A DNA stretch of 64,000 nt from a virus (IMGVR_UViG_3300035070_002626:124001-188000), one strand, 5' to 3'; counted from the stretch's first letter, positions 1 through 8,752 are shown. Notes: generated from the letters alone by a model not told the origin. Translations and numbers: made by a program.

Positions 1-177
1 TTGAAATGTGCGCAGACCTTTTCCTCGAATCAATGCTCCATAGTTTTTAAGGAAACGGTTGCATTTTGCTTCAGTTGAGAAGCTCCTACTGTATACGTTA
101 ACGACTTCGTCGAGCTGTGCTCCGTCGGGTGCTGTAATAGAAAGACTAAACAACAACATGAATGTAGCGGTTGACAT
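1..177 (-). CDS. Small hypothetical protein, C-terminus cut by window edge
   Basis: An open frame runs from the ATG at 177 to the window edge without a stop, giving 59 visible codons. I do not recognise the protein; it begins MSTATFMLLFSLSI and then becomes polar and basic. The start is well supported: a near-perfect Shine-Dalgarno (AGGAGG) lies 5-6 nt upstream, and a TTGACA/TATATT promoter lies just beyond. The N-terminal hydrophobic stretch is short, so I cannot tell a membrane anchor from the core of a soluble protein. It diverges from the lipase gene. Confidence 0.6.
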   Translation of the reverse strand, partial: MSTATFMLLFSLSITAPDGAQLDEVVNVYSRSFSTEAKCNRFLKNYGALIRGKGLRTFQ

Positions 178-209
178 GATTACCTCCTGATTATATTAAC
201 TACACCACT

Positions 210-237
210 AATATAGCATATATCAAAATATTGTCAA
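210..237 (-). promoter_or_regulatory. Sigma-70-like early promoter with extended -10
   Basis: Minus-strand TTGACA (237-232) and TATATT (215-210) are separated by 16 bp, with TGC directly before the -10 box. It reads into the small gene that starts at 177. Confidence 0.7.
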
Positions 238-274
238 CCGAATTATGTCTTATGGATGTTACTGAAAGGTATAC

Positions 275-282
275 GATAAATA
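275..282 (+). promoter_or_regulatory. T4-like late promoter motif GATAAATA
   Basis: GATAAATA matches the T4 late consensus at seven of eight positions. It predicts transcription starting near 288, about 22 nt before the TTG start of the lipase gene, with an AGGAG ribosome site in between. Confidence 0.55.
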
Positions 283-309
283 ATATAATAACAATATAGG
301 AGTTTTATT

Positions 310-1104
310 TTGAGTACCCCATCGAGTATTAATGCATTGCATTGCAAACAACGTAGTTTGTTAATGGCTAAGTTGTCTCGTATTTCTTACTTTGATGTAA
401 AAACAGCAACCAAGGAAGCAAGAAAATTGGGGTTTACTACAGTAGAGTTTTACGATAAAGACGGAGCACAAGCATATCGCTTTATGAATAAAACGGACCT
501 GGTTATTGCATGCCGAGGTACACAACCCAGCGAGTTTAATGATATCAAAGCAGACTTAAAAGCAATGCCGGTTCTTGCAGAAACAGTTAGCAGGGTGCAC
601 AGAGGATTTAAAAAGGAAGTCGACGACCTTTGGCCAATGATACAAGAAGATTTGTTGCGCAAAACAAATTTAGACAAAACTCTTTGGTTCTGTGGACATA
701 GTTTGGGAGCAGCAATGGCTACTATCATGGCTAGCCGTTGTGTGCACAATATAGAACTAAATGATCCAGCCGAACTACACACATTTGGTAGCCCGCGAGT
801 AGGCTGGCGCAAGTATGTTAAGAGTCTAGGTGTAGTACATCATCGCTGGAAGAACAATAATGACATTGTCACTACTGTTCCTCTTGCTATTATGGGATAT
901 GTGCATCATGGTAATCTATATTATCTCAATGCCTACGGACGAGTGCGTACACCCACTGGATGGCAATTAATCAAAGACAAATGGCGTGGCATTTGCATGG
1001 GTCTAAAACAAGGTAAAATAGACAACTTTAGTGATCATTCGATTGATGAGTACGTCAAATACATACAACGCCATATTGAATGGTTACCAAATAAAAATGA
1101 TTAA
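310..1104 (+). CDS. Class 3 lipase-like alpha/beta hydrolase
   Basis: This 264-residue protein has the nucleophile elbow GHSLG at residues 129-133 (Ser131). Asp185 in NNNDIVTTVP and His243 in SDHS complete a plausible triad in the order expected for the fungal-type lipase 3 family. GTQPSEFND near residue 70 would be the oxyanion region. The substrate is probably a lipid or other ester. The chosen start is TTG at 310, because AGGAG at 298-302 sits 7-8 nt upstream; ATG at 364 is the alternative. There is no signal peptide, so it would act in the cytoplasm or reach the membrane after holin action. A role in lysis or membrane breakdown is inferred. The gene is isolated on the plus strand, and its stop overlaps the convergent gene at 1101. 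Confidence 0.8.
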   Translation: MSTPSSINALHCKQRSLLMAKLSRISYFDVKTATKEARKLGFTTVEFYDKDGAQAYRFMNKTDLVIACRGTQPSEFNDIKADLKAMPVLAETVSRVHRGFKKEVDDLWPMIQEDLLRKTNLDKTLWFCGHSLGAAMATIMASRCVHNIELNDPAELHTFGSPRVGWRKYVKSLGVVHHRWKNNNDIVTTVPLAIMGYVHHGNLYYLNAYGRVRTPTGWQLIKDKWRGICMGLKQGKIDNFSDHSIDEYVKYIQRHIEWLPNKND

Positions 1105-1280
1105 GATTCAGCTTTAACTGCTAACTTTGCAATTCTGTAACTCAGTCTAGCAGCATTACGGCGAGCAGATCGATATTCTTCTGCAGGACGGATACCACCT
1201 TTTGACCGTGCATACCCGTGCATAAAATCTCCTACTTTAGTAAATTTATCTTTGTGAATGTGTCCAGTACCTTTGTACAT
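1101..1280 (-). CDS. Small basic hypothetical protein (59 aa)
   Basis: ATG at 1280 is preceded by GGAGAC, and the frame closes with TAA at 1101-1103, overlapping the end of the convergent lipase gene. The product is strongly basic, with arginine and alanine clusters (RSARRNAARLSYR) near the C-terminus, suggesting nucleic-acid or membrane-surface contact. I do not recognise a family. It lies 22 bp downstream of the UV endonuclease gene on the same strand and is probably co-transcribed with it. Confidence 0.65.
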   Translation of the reverse strand: MYKGTGHIHKDKFTKVGDFMHGYARSKGGIRPAEEYRSARRNAARLSYRIAKLAVKAES

Positions 1281-1302
1281 GTTAGTCTCCTTTGATTAAA
1301 TT

Positions 1303-2343
1303 TTAAGCAACTAGTTTTTCTTCGTTGTTGCTGTAATAATGTTGTAACAACATTGCGCTTGCTAGATTTTTGCACTTTGCTTCTACCATAATGTCTGCCC
1401 AGTGCCAGTGTGACAATACATAATCATTCAATGCATCATTAGGAAGGTAATCACTATGTGCTCGTAGCTTACCTCGGGCAATACCACTTTCCATCAGTGC
1501 TGCACGATCAGGGCGTGTGTGGGTATCAAGTGGCAGTAAGATTTGTTCTTGGCTTTGGCTGTAATGCATGGCTGGTCGCTCGCCACGCCAGCTGTCTACA
1601 ATGCGTTTAATACGGTCATCGTTGGCTTCAATGTACGAACCTTCACGTACCCAATGGTGATGTACATCTAGCACCAAAGCGAGATCGTTTGCAAGCTCAA
1701 GACTGTCGTCGATTCCCCATCTGTTTTCGTCGTTTTCGATTGTAATAGTGTTTCTGGCTTCCGGCGTGAAGCGTTTAATTGCGTCTTTGATACCGGCTGG
1801 ACCTTGTCGGCCTGAGATGTGTACGTTGCACTTGAAGTCTTGGAACTTCTTGCCGTAACCCATCCACCGTATGAGAGTGGCGTGATATTCAAATTCTTCT
1901 ATGCTCCGTTCTACAATTTCAGGATTATCACTTGCAAGCACAACAAATTGTCCTGGGTGCATGGATAGTCTAACATCAAGTGCTCGTGCTGTGTCACCTA
2001 CCATGCCATAGTGTTTTTCACCGTATGCAATCACATCTGGACGTTGCCAGAAGTAGCGCCATTCTGGGTGAGTAGCACAAGGAAGCTGGTTACTACCAAT
2101 TCGTACCATGCGTAACTCTGCAGGGAGGCTACCAACATACTCAACCAATCGTTTTGCTGCGGCAGCATTGTGAATCATTATATCCCACAAACGCTCTTCT
2201 GCTACTTCACGTGTTTGTCTGCCTAACCAAGTAACTGTTGTGCTGCGCTCCGTTAACGGGCGTTGCAATTCTTCAAGGATCTTTTTCTTTTGTGTTTGAT
2301 CTTCGTGCAAATACTTGCAAGCAAAGCCTATACGAGCAACCAT
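1303..2343 (-). CDS. uvsE: UV damage endonuclease, UvdE/UvsE family
   Basis: The 346-residue protein has the UVDE TIM-barrel signature: VRIGSNQLPCATHPEW at 80-95, SMHPGQFVVL at 127-136, TIENDE at 201-206, LDVHHHWV at 225-232 and MHYSQS at 259-264. His129, Glu203, Asp226, His229/230 and His260 fit the metal-binding positions of the family. The enzyme nicks DNA 5' to UV photoproducts, ATP-independently, to start repair. Length and motifs are intact. UV repair enzymes of this kind fit a phage living in sunlit water. The start is the ATG at 2343 next to an AGGAGG-type site; the gene follows the 2352-2915 gene by 8 bp. Confidence 0.93.
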   Translation of the reverse strand: MVARIGFACKYLHEDQTQKKKILEELQRPLTERSTTVTWLGRQTREVAEERLWDIMIHNAAAAKRLVEYVGSLPAELRMVRIGSNQLPCATHPEWRYFWQRPDVIAYGEKHYGMVGDTARALDVRLSMHPGQFVVLASDNPEIVERSIEEFEYHATLIRWMGYGKKFQDFKCNVHISGRQGPAGIKDAIKRFTPEARNTITIENDENRWGIDDSLELANDLALVLDVHHHWVREGSYIEANDDRIKRIVDSWRGERPAMHYSQSQEQILLPLDTHTRPDRAALMESGIARGKLRAHSDYLPNDALNDYVLSHWHWADIMVEAKCKNLASAMLLQHYYSNNEEKLVA

Positions 2344-2351
2344 GGAACCTC

Positions 2352-2915
2352 CTAGGTATCTATGTCTAAGTTACCTAATAATTGTAACACATTCTCGTAA
2401 GTATCGCAAGAGATATTTTCCATATTTGCAAAAGATTTAGCCAGATCTTCTAGATGATCAATCACAACCCAGGTAGTGTCTGCGTTGTTTTTAATTACTC
2501 CGCTGGCTGCCGCCTGGTAATTCTTTTTAAGATGTCTAGCAGTTGGATCAGTGTCTGTTATTTCTTGCAAGTCAAATCCTAGCAATAGCACCAAGTCGCT
2601 TTTGCTAACAAGATGCATAGCAACAATATCTTCTTGGTTGTCGAACTCTGTTGGAAATTTCCCATCAAACACATTTACACCAGGAGGTCTTTCTAATGCT
2701 GCATAACTCTGTTGTGGTATGTAAAAGTTACATACGCCATGGAAGGCACGTTTAATTAGCTCACGTGCCTTTTCGTCATTGGCGCACAATACATTAGCAG
2801 TATTGTATAACCGCCAGGTTTTCCAGCTTCCCCAGGTGTTGCCAATGGCTTTTAGCTGCTCTGGTTTTGCTTTGTCATCTTTGTATTCTGCTGATATTAC
2901 CCAACTAACTTGCAT
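2352..2915 (-). CDS. Conserved phage hypothetical protein
   Basis: A 187-residue protein starting MQVSWVISAEYKDD. The start at 2915 is chosen because it overlaps the stop of the upstream gene as TAATG; the longer frame would extend eight codons into that gene. Motifs such as GNTWGSWKTWR and LVLLLGFDL recall conserved unknown proteins of T4-like marine phages (from memory). No catalytic motif, signal peptide or membrane segment is seen. Its translation is probably coupled to the structural gene upstream. Confidence 0.7.
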   Translation of the reverse strand: MQVSWVISAEYKDDKAKPEQLKAIGNTWGSWKTWRLYNTANVLCANDEKARELIKRAFHGVCNFYIPQQSYAALERPPGVNVFDGKFPTEFDNQEDIVAMHLVSKSDLVLLLGFDLQEITDTDPTARHLKKNYQAAASGVIKNNADTTWVVIDHLEDLAKSFANMENISCDTYENVLQLLGNLDIDT

Positions 2916-3937
2916 TATGCTGATTTCAACTCCGTCCATCTAAATGCACCCAAACATAACCAGGCGAACGGTGCGCCTTGTTTATAGTTAGCATTAAACA
3001 CTAGATCACCTTTTGCACCTTCGTACCCAGGAGTTTCCGGCGATGTAGAAATTTTATTGCGACCAATTTGTAATTGTTTGACCCAAGTTAGTCCATCTTT
3101 GTTGATTGTTAATTGCTGTTGATTGTTGGTTACCAGGCTTAGGTTATGTGGTTTTGCTGTACCAATCTGCCCAGTATTTGCACTGTGCTTGCCTACTTCG
3201 ATGTTTACTTCGTTGTCCCATATGCTTAGTGCACTGGTGGGATTTGGAGTGTTAATACCCACTCTATGGTTCTTTACACTAAGATAAGTGTTTACTTGCA
3301 AATCATCAAGTTTGCCAACTTCGGTAATGTTGGTACGTTTAACGTGCGAACTAAGAGTGCCGTTATCAACTAGCAACTCGCCGCCGACGCTTAGTTGTTG
3401 TAAATCAATGCCATTTTGCATGCGTTCAAAAAGTGTGTCACTCATAGTTTCAACAAAATCATGTTTAAGTTTGTCTAGCGCATTTTTTTCAATAGTTTCG
3501 GCAAGTTCTACAAAACTTCTGTTGTTTACGTTGATGCGACCCTTGATTGCTAAATCGCCATCAATTGTAAGTGACCCGTGCATGTATGCATCTTGGGCAA
3601 TATCTAGTTCGCCTACGTCAATGCTGTCTGCACTTAGATGTTTTCTTACAACAACTAAACCATCTTCGACTGTGAGCTCTCCGTTAATGTCTTTAGTAAG
3701 TATACCTGCATTTTCAATAACTACTTCACGCAATACATCTTTGATGTTTTCTTGTCGAATTGTTTTGGTAATTCGATCACTCATTTCACGAGCAATGTGT
3801 GTTTGGATTTTTGCTAACCATTGTTCATCGAACAACAAGTTTTCAATAGTGTCCTCAACTAATTGTTCAACTGCTTGGTCAACAGACTGCTTGAGTTGAA
3901 CTTCAATTAAACTGTTGATTGCATTTTGGTCAATCAT
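2915..3937 (-). CDS. Putative tail-fibre or baseplate structural protein
   Basis: The 340-residue protein has a charged, probably coiled-coil N-terminus (residues about 1-75). A beta-rich middle of repeated hexapeptide-like strands follows (GELDIAQDAYMHGSLTIDGDLAIKG), then a C-terminal region of short tail-protein type ending GAFRWTELKSA. Such coiled-coil plus beta-repeat architecture is typical of trimeric phage fibres. The start has a GGAGAG ribosome site. It overlaps the amidinotransferase stop by 8 nt, so a virion gene is translationally tied to metabolic genes. The function is inferred from architecture only. Confidence 0.55.
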   Translation of the reverse strand: MIDQNAINSLIEVQLKQSVDQAVEQLVEDTIENLLFDEQWLAKIQTHIAREMSDRITKTIRQENIKDVLREVVIENAGILTKDINGELTVEDGLVVVRKHLSADSIDVGELDIAQDAYMHGSLTIDGDLAIKGRINVNNRSFVELAETIEKNALDKLKHDFVETMSDTLFERMQNGIDLQQLSVGGELLVDNGTLSSHVKRTNITEVGKLDDLQVNTYLSVKNHRVGINTPNPTSALSIWDNEVNIEVGKHSANTGQIGTAKPHNLSLVTNNQQQLTINKDGLTWVKQLQIGRNKISTSPETPGYEGAKGDLVFNANYKQGAPFAWLCLGAFRWTELKSA

Positions 3938-4850
3938 TTTCTCTCCAAGTGTCTAGTGTCACACAATGATGTCCGCCGCCTAGTGTTCTACTGTGTCGTA
4001 GGGTATGTGGTATAACTGTGAACTTGTGTTTCTCTAATGTATTTATAAGTTCAGTCTGGGCAGCATCCATTATTACGGTATCGCTATTAACGGCCAACAT
4101 GTTAAGACCAATCCACTTGCTAGCATATGGATATTCATGAAAGCTTTGTGGAACCATGTCGTTGACCCAAATAATGTCCCAATTTCTGATACTTGGTGGC
4201 AAATTATCCTTTGACTTTATGCGAGGCTGATTGCAAACCACGAGTCCTTCACGCAGCGGAACAATAGTACTGTCGATGTGTACACCAGCGTAGAAATTAA
4301 CTTTTTCAATGTTGATGTGCGAAAAGCGATCACACAACCAATCGTATGCAGATCTATTACCTGACTCGCTTTCAAGGTAAATCCAGGTATCACCTAGCCT
4401 GCATATGTTTGCAGCATCTAATGTCATGCCTTCGTTCCTTGGCATGTGAACAACAGTGTTATCACTTAGCATCGGGAGGTAACATTGTTCCTCAAGATCT
4501 CTACAAGGGTACATCATTGCTGGATCGAGTATCTTGTCTCCAGCAATTAGAAATCTATCACGTGGGCAATAATTATACATACCCCCTATTTCTTGAAAAT
4601 CAAGATCAGTTGGGCGATTAACCTTTACACTCTCGCCTTCAAGTAATTTAGTAAGAGCATCCAAATCTTCGTTTGCTTCATCAATGATCCAGCCTGGTAC
4701 TGCTCCACCAGGAACTGGAGTTTCTTTCCATAGTGTTTTTTCACTTTCGTTGGCAAACACTGGATCATCACTGGGCCAGTTAGCATGTGTAGCCACACCA
4801 ACATAGATCTCTCTTAATTGATCCCACTCATTGTAACTGTGAATTTTCAT
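3930..4850 (-). CDS. Amidinotransferase (glycine/inosamine-phosphate amidinotransferase family)
   Basis: The 306-residue protein matches the pentein-fold amidinotransferases, which move an amidino group from arginine to an acceptor amine. Visible family motifs are YNYCPRDRFLIAGD at 92-105, LDAAN at 144-148, GVHIDSTIVPL at 189-199 (His191, Asp193) and GGGHHCVTLD at 291-300 with the nucleophilic cysteine Cys296. All expected active-site residues appear present. It is somewhat shorter than mitochondrial AGAT but close to streptomycin-pathway enzymes. It sits between a 2OG oxygenase and a structural gene with ATG/stop overlaps, so it is part of one operon. The acceptor is unknown; guanidinylation of a sugar, nucleotide or amino acid is possible. 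Confidence 0.85.
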   Translation of the reverse strand: MKIHSYNEWDQLREIYVGVATHANWPSDDPVFANESEKTLWKETPVPGGAVPGWIIDEANEDLDALTKLLEGESVKVNRPTDLDFQEIGGMYNYCPRDRFLIAGDKILDPAMMYPCRDLEEQCYLPMLSDNTVVHMPRNEGMTLDAANICRLGDTWIYLESESGNRSAYDWLCDRFSHINIEKVNFYAGVHIDSTIVPLREGLVVCNQPRIKSKDNLPPSIRNWDIIWVNDMVPQSFHEYPYASKWIGLNMLAVNSDTVIMDAAQTELINTLEKHKFTVIPHTLRHSRTLGGGHHCVTLDTWREND

Positions 4851-5374
4851 TCTATAACTCCAGTTATTTGCAAACTGTATCTGTGCGTTTTACCAACGTT
4901 AGCAGCTAGGTGTTCAGTGTCATTTTGCCATATAAAATAATCACCAGCGTGCCATTTTGTTTGTGGTTCACCATCTATTTCAAACACGTGTCCACTTTCC
5001 CAGTCTTTCATAAAGAAGATTGCTCTATGTATAGTATCAGCATCATTGATATTGTGATACTTGATAAAACGTGCATAAGTGTCACTGTGTGTAGGGAGAC
5101 AGCAACCAGGTCCCATGCGGTATACACTCCAAGAAAAGTGTTTCCATGGTAATACAGTTTGAATTTTATCCATCCATTTGGGTGCAGGATTACGCATGTC
5201 ATACATGTCGCCTGTAAACTTGGTTTGTGTATAACCTAACTCTCTCCACTCAGCCAAGCTTACAGGATCATTGAAAGGCTCGTTGCTATAAGGCAAGTCT
5301 TCAAATGCATTTTGCCAGACTGGTGCTGTGCTGCCCTGCCACCACTTTTTACTAGGCTTGTCTTGTGTTTCCAT
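4847..5374 (-). CDS. 2-oxoglutarate/Fe(II)-dependent oxygenase-like protein
   Basis: The 175-residue protein fits the double-stranded beta-helix oxygenase fold. His96 and Asp98 (PTHSDT) plus His155 (DTEHLA) form the likely iron triad. Arg165 in THRYSLQ is placed to bind 2-oxoglutarate. The pattern resembles aspartyl/asparaginyl hydroxylase-like enzymes common in marine phages. The gene overlaps the dehydrogenase upstream and the amidinotransferase downstream, suggesting the three act together. The substrate is unknown; it could be a small molecule or a protein side chain. Confidence 0.75.
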   Translation of the reverse strand: METQDKPSKKWWQGSTAPVWQNAFEDLPYSNEPFNDPVSLAEWRELGYTQTKFTGDMYDMRNPAPKWMDKIQTVLPWKHFSWSVYRMGPGCCLPTHSDTYARFIKYHNINDADTIHRAIFFMKDWESGHVFEIDGEPQTKWHAGDYFIWQNDTEHLAANVGKTHRYSLQITGVIE

Positions 5375-6584
5375 AATGTACTACTTCTATATCTTTCATT
5401 GTTTTAGGCAAGCGTCTCCATGGATCAACCACTGTGCTTCCACTAGGAAGCGGGCAATAGAAACTGTCGTCGCGAACATCACCGGTATAGCCGTATGTAA
5501 TGAATCTATTGTGTGCCATAAGCACTACACTTGCTTCATCAATACTTTCAACTACGTTGGTTTGATCATCAGCAAGTGGGTCTAAGTAAACCACACTATG
5601 CCCGAGTTCTTCTACATACCATCCAATTAATGTGCTGTAACTGCCAATACAAAACGGAACATCGGGTTTATAAGCTTTACCGTGAATTACAATTGGGCGA
5701 CCTTTACTGTGTTCAACTAAAAAATGTGCTAGATTTTTTGCTTGTACTTCCCTGGCACCCATGATTGTGTTAAACATATCATACCCAACATCATACTCTT
5801 CGGCCAGCCAACGCAGTGCAATATTATCACGTGGATGACATGCACCTGCATCCCCCATGCCTGCTGTCATGTATTTAGGACCCATGATACGCATTGTACT
5901 TTGTGCCAGTGCATCAGTAACAACATCAACATCAATGTTGCCAATTTTCATTGCAAAGTCTTGAATCATGTTAACCAAGCCAACTTTTGCACTAATAAAT
6001 GTGTTGTAGAAGATTTTAATTGCTTCGCACTCGTCCCATGTGCCTGTAACATATCTTGGATTATTCAGCATAAGTGGGCGATACAAATTAATAAGATCTC
6101 TCATCTCACTTGGGTCACCTGTTTCGGTGCCAATCATAACCATTTCTGGATTAGCAAAATCCCACTTAACACTACCCATTGCAATCAGATATGGATTGTA
6201 CAAGAATTGGTGGTTGCTGTCCAGCAAACTATAAAACTCACGGCGTGTTGTGCCCGGTAGTACTGTCGAAATAAGAACAACACGTTTTGGTTCTGTAGCA
6301 TGCTCGTTTACTAAACGGATAGCATCTTTAACGGCATCGTGGCCAAAGTCTTTTGGCTCCATGTGTGCACTGGGCGTACTACCATCGTACCCTTCTGCAT
6401 GTGGAGTTTGTACAGCAATAAAAATCCAATCGCTGTTGGTAATCATTTCTTCAGGGGTATTACAAACTTTTACCCTGTCGCTTGTGCGTGGGTAAATATC
6501 ATAACCACACACGTTATACTTTTCTGCCATTACTTCCGCACAATCGAGCCCAAGTTTGCCGAGCCCAATAAATCCAATATTCAT
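5352..6584 (-). CDS. UDP-glucose/GDP-mannose dehydrogenase family protein
   Basis: The 410-residue protein starts with a Rossmann motif (GFIGLGKLG). It contains ISTVLPGTT at 105-113, the substrate helix EAIKIFYNTFISAKVGLVNMI at about 187-207 (an invariant Glu-Lys-Asn set), and the catalytic cysteine Cys249 in GACHPRDN. These enzymes oxidise UDP-hexoses (or GDP-mannose) twice with NAD to the uronate. The length is close to the family norm. It is the first gene of a minus-strand operon that continues into oxygenase and amidinotransferase genes and diverges by only 19 bp from the gene at 6604. The likely role is supplying a modified sugar nucleotide for glycan decoration. Confidence 0.85.
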   Translation of the reverse strand: MNIGFIGLGKLGLDCAEVMAEKYNVCGYDIYPRTSDRVKVCNTPEEMITNSDWIFIAVQTPHAEGYDGSTPSAHMEPKDFGHDAVKDAIRLVNEHATEPKRVVLISTVLPGTTRREFYSLLDSNHQFLYNPYLIAMGSVKWDFANPEMVMIGTETGDPSEMRDLINLYRPLMLNNPRYVTGTWDECEAIKIFYNTFISAKVGLVNMIQDFAMKIGNIDVDVVTDALAQSTMRIMGPKYMTAGMGDAGACHPRDNIALRWLAEEYDVGYDMFNTIMGAREVQAKNLAHFLVEHSKGRPIVIHGKAYKPDVPFCIGSYSTLIGWYVEELGHSVVYLDPLADDQTNVVESIDEASVVLMAHNRFITYGYTGDVRDDSFYCPLPSGSTVVDPWRRLPKTMKDIEVVHYGNTRQA

Positions 6585-6603
6585 AATTAAGGTACCTTCC
6601 TAG

Positions 6604-7806
6604 ATGTCTATCCCTACTAATAATTTATACGATTTTGTCCACCAGGTGTTAGAAAGTAAGTTCTTTCTTCGCTACTTTTATCCCTGGGGAGAAAAAGATA
6701 TAGAAAATATAATCGAACACCCTAACAACAAGTTCAGTGCAGATATTGCCAAGACACTAATTGCTGCTAATTTAAATCCTGTACGGTATAGCCCAGTGAT
6801 ATTATGCCACGACCAAGAGCCGTTAGACTTTGATTTATATAGTGATCATATGCTGAAACTACTAGAGGACGACGATATACAACCATTGGTTAAGTACGGG
6901 GTTAAAGATTTGAATCTAAGATGGCGTTTTCCAAGAAGTAGTACTAATACTTGGATATTATTACATAGCGAATTAAATAGCGATCAAGTACAAAAATATA
7001 ATTATACAGGATTATTTAAATGTGCATACTGGTGGAGTCATGCGTTAATTGCCCGAGATTGGTATAGATTTGCACAGCATGACCAACAGCTCAACCAAAT
7101 CTTACCTAAAATTGCTAACTGGCTAGTTTATGCCAGGGCTACATCTGGAAAACGTGAGTACCGACAAGGTTTTCTAGAAAAGCTCAAAACTGTAAAGAAT
7201 GTGCAGTTCGGCAGTATCGACACAAGTAAAGTAGTTAGTAGTAATAGCAGTGCCGAGTACGAATGGAAAGACTATACACAAACAAATTGCAGTATTATAT
7301 TGGAAACTGTGTACGACGATCGCATACACTTAACCGAAAAGACACTGCGGCCAATTGCTTGCGGGCACCCTTTTATGATTCTTAGCGGTCCAGGGACATT
7401 AGCGTATTTGCGCAAGATGGGATTTAATACGTTTAGCCCACTTATTGACGAAAGTTACGATCTCGAAACAGATCCAGCTAAACGTATGCAAATGGTACTA
7501 GAAGAAATGCATAGGATCAACAACCTAAGCGACAGGTATCAACGATATATCTGGAAAGAATGTCAGGCAATAACCACATACAACAAGAATTATTTCTTTA
7601 GTAAAAAGTTTCAACAGAAGGTGGTTGCCGAACTAACAGACAATGTAAAGGCTGTTGGCATGCCAGCAGTTGACTGGAAACTTGTACAAAAATATCATCT
7701 AATGAGGGATACTAAAGAACGGCGTACTGCACCTGATAGAGTACCAACTATAAAATTGATAAAGCATTTACGCAGTGGCGGCACGATTGACAATTTTGTT
7801 ATATAA
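6604..7806 (+). CDS. Glycosyltransferase-like protein
   Basis: The 400-residue protein carries a C-terminal block HLTEKTLRPIACGHPFMIL followed by GFNTFSPLIDESYD (about residues 239-292). I associate this block with putative exostosin-like or GT-B-like transferases found repeatedly in marine phage genomes. No N-terminal signal or membrane helix is seen. It diverges from the UDP-sugar dehydrogenase gene and converges on the sulfotransferase gene, so all three may act on the same glycan. The family assignment is from memory of the motif and is moderate. Confidence 0.55.
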   Translation: MSIPTNNLYDFVHQVLESKFFLRYFYPWGEKDIENIIEHPNNKFSADIAKTLIAANLNPVRYSPVILCHDQEPLDFDLYSDHMLKLLEDDDIQPLVKYGVKDLNLRWRFPRSSTNTWILLHSELNSDQVQKYNYTGLFKCAYWWSHALIARDWYRFAQHDQQLNQILPKIANWLVYARATSGKREYRQGFLEKLKTVKNVQFGSIDTSKVVSSNSSAEYEWKDYTQTNCSIILETVYDDRIHLTEKTLRPIACGHPFMILSGPGTLAYLRKMGFNTFSPLIDESYDLETDPAKRMQMVLEEMHRINNLSDRYQRYIWKECQAITTYNKNYFFSKKFQQKVVAELTDNVKAVGMPAVDWKLVQKYHLMRDTKERRTAPDRVPTIKLIKHLRSGGTIDNFVI

Positions 7807-8394
7807 TTTTACATCCTTGGCAAGATAGTTATGAATCCATGCTTCGTTTTTAGTAAACCAGGCGTTATACTGTTCAGTAAACTCATCTGTGTACTTGGTG
7901 CGATTTTCGTGCATCCAAGGCAGATCAACTCTGCTGATTGTACTAAGATGTCGATGTAGGTCTCGCATTTGCCCAGTATGATAGTAATGATCAACTTTAA
8001 CTGGTGCTCTTTTAATAAACACATGTTGAGGTACAAAATGAGTTAATAGCTCTTCGTGCCGCTTAACTGGATTTTGTTTTATCAACAATTCTCCTATACT
8101 ATCAACAGTGTGTTCATAATGGAAGCGTTGTCCTAGGCCGTACGCAAACGCACTTTTTAATCTGCCGTATGGGTCACGTAATACTGTAAACTTAAAAGGG
8201 TCTTGTATGCGATAACTTTGTTCTTGTGTTTTAATTTTTCGTGCCCAATGAAGAACTGTAGTACTAACATTTTTAGGAATATTAACAAAATAAAAGTTTT
8301 CAACTCTGGGATATTCAGGCCAGCAGTAATAATCTATCACTGTGGGTTGCCAGAATTTATCCTTAATAAATAGTTTTTTTATGCCACTGAACAT
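7768..8394 (-). CDS. Sulfotransferase family protein
   Basis: The 208-residue protein has a 5'-phosphosulfate-binding loop variant IPKNVSTT at 39-46. It also has the 3'-phosphate motif VLRDPYGRLKSAF at 71-83, both typical of PAPS-dependent sulfotransferases of the carbohydrate (HNK-1/Sulfotransfer_2) type. It would transfer sulfate to a glycan or lipid. It is slightly short for the family. It overlaps the convergent gene by 39 nt and starts where the holin-like gene ends. Its acceptor is unknown. Confidence 0.7.
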   Translation of the reverse strand: MFSGIKKLFIKDKFWQPTVIDYYCWPEYPRVENFYFVNIPKNVSTTVLHWARKIKTQEQSYRIQDPFKFTVLRDPYGRLKSAFAYGLGQRFHYEHTVDSIGELLIKQNPVKRHEELLTHFVPQHVFIKRAPVKVDHYYHTGQMRDLHRHLSTISRVDLPWMHENRTKYTDEFTEQYNAWFTKNEAWIHNYLAKDVKLYNKIVNRAATA

Positions 8395-8714
8395 TACTTT
8401 TTGCTAGTGCCAGTATACAACCCAAACCATGCAGCACCTGCGCCAACAACAATACTAATTAAACCTGATTGTTCCATACTTGGATCTGCTAGGTTCATGT
8501 ACCAAATAACACATTTGTATAGTAGAATAATATAAACAGTTAAGAACAAACGTGGGAAAATTCTCCAAGCATCAACTGCTTTTGCTAAATGAATAAGTTT
8601 GGCATATGGATTAGGGCCCATATCTCTTACACTTGTATCTACTTCTAAATCTAATCTGACTTTGCGTGTTGTGCTGTCTTCTGTAGCAACAACAGTATCA
8701 TTATATTCTTCCAT
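8394..8714 (-). CDS. Small two-helix membrane protein, holin-like
   Basis: A 106-residue protein with a polar N-terminus and two hydrophobic segments, roughly residues 54-75 (RLFLTVYIILLYKCVIW) and 85-103 (SGLISIVVGAGAAWFGLY), and a basic tail. This resembles a conserved putative holin or membrane protein of T4-like cyanophages that I recall. ATG at 8714 is preferred over 8720 because AGGAG then lies 7 nt away. A CTAAATA late motif precedes it, back to back with the late motif of the plus-strand holin-like pair. Confidence 0.6.
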   Translation of the reverse strand: MEEYNDTVVATEDSTTRKVRLDLEVDTSVRDMGPNPYAKLIHLAKAVDAWRIFPRLFLTVYIILLYKCVIWYMNLADPSMEQSGLISIVVGAGAAWFGLYTGTSKK

Positions 8715-8733
8715 TGGCATTCTCCTATAATAA

Positions 8734-8740
8734 TATTTAG
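8734..8740 (-). promoter_or_regulatory. Late promoter motif CTAAATA
   Basis: Minus-strand CTAAATATT lies about 20 nt upstream of the holin-like gene start and is followed by AGGAG. It is divergent to the motif at 8753-8759. Confidence 0.45.
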
Positions 8741-8752
8741 TTTATTAACGTA

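Noticed and set aside
3288-3899. Plus-strand open frame of 203 codons
   Set aside because: Antisense to the tail-fibre-like gene, Ser/Thr/Leu-rich shadow without a start signal.
5742-6260. Plus-strand open frame of 172 codons
   Set aside because: Antisense to the UDP-sugar dehydrogenase; Cys/His-rich random composition.
6589-6598. Palindrome AAGGTACCTT between divergent genes as an operator
   Set aside because: It can be explained as facing ribosome sites for two divergent genes only 19 bp apart; no repeat of it elsewhere was found by eye.
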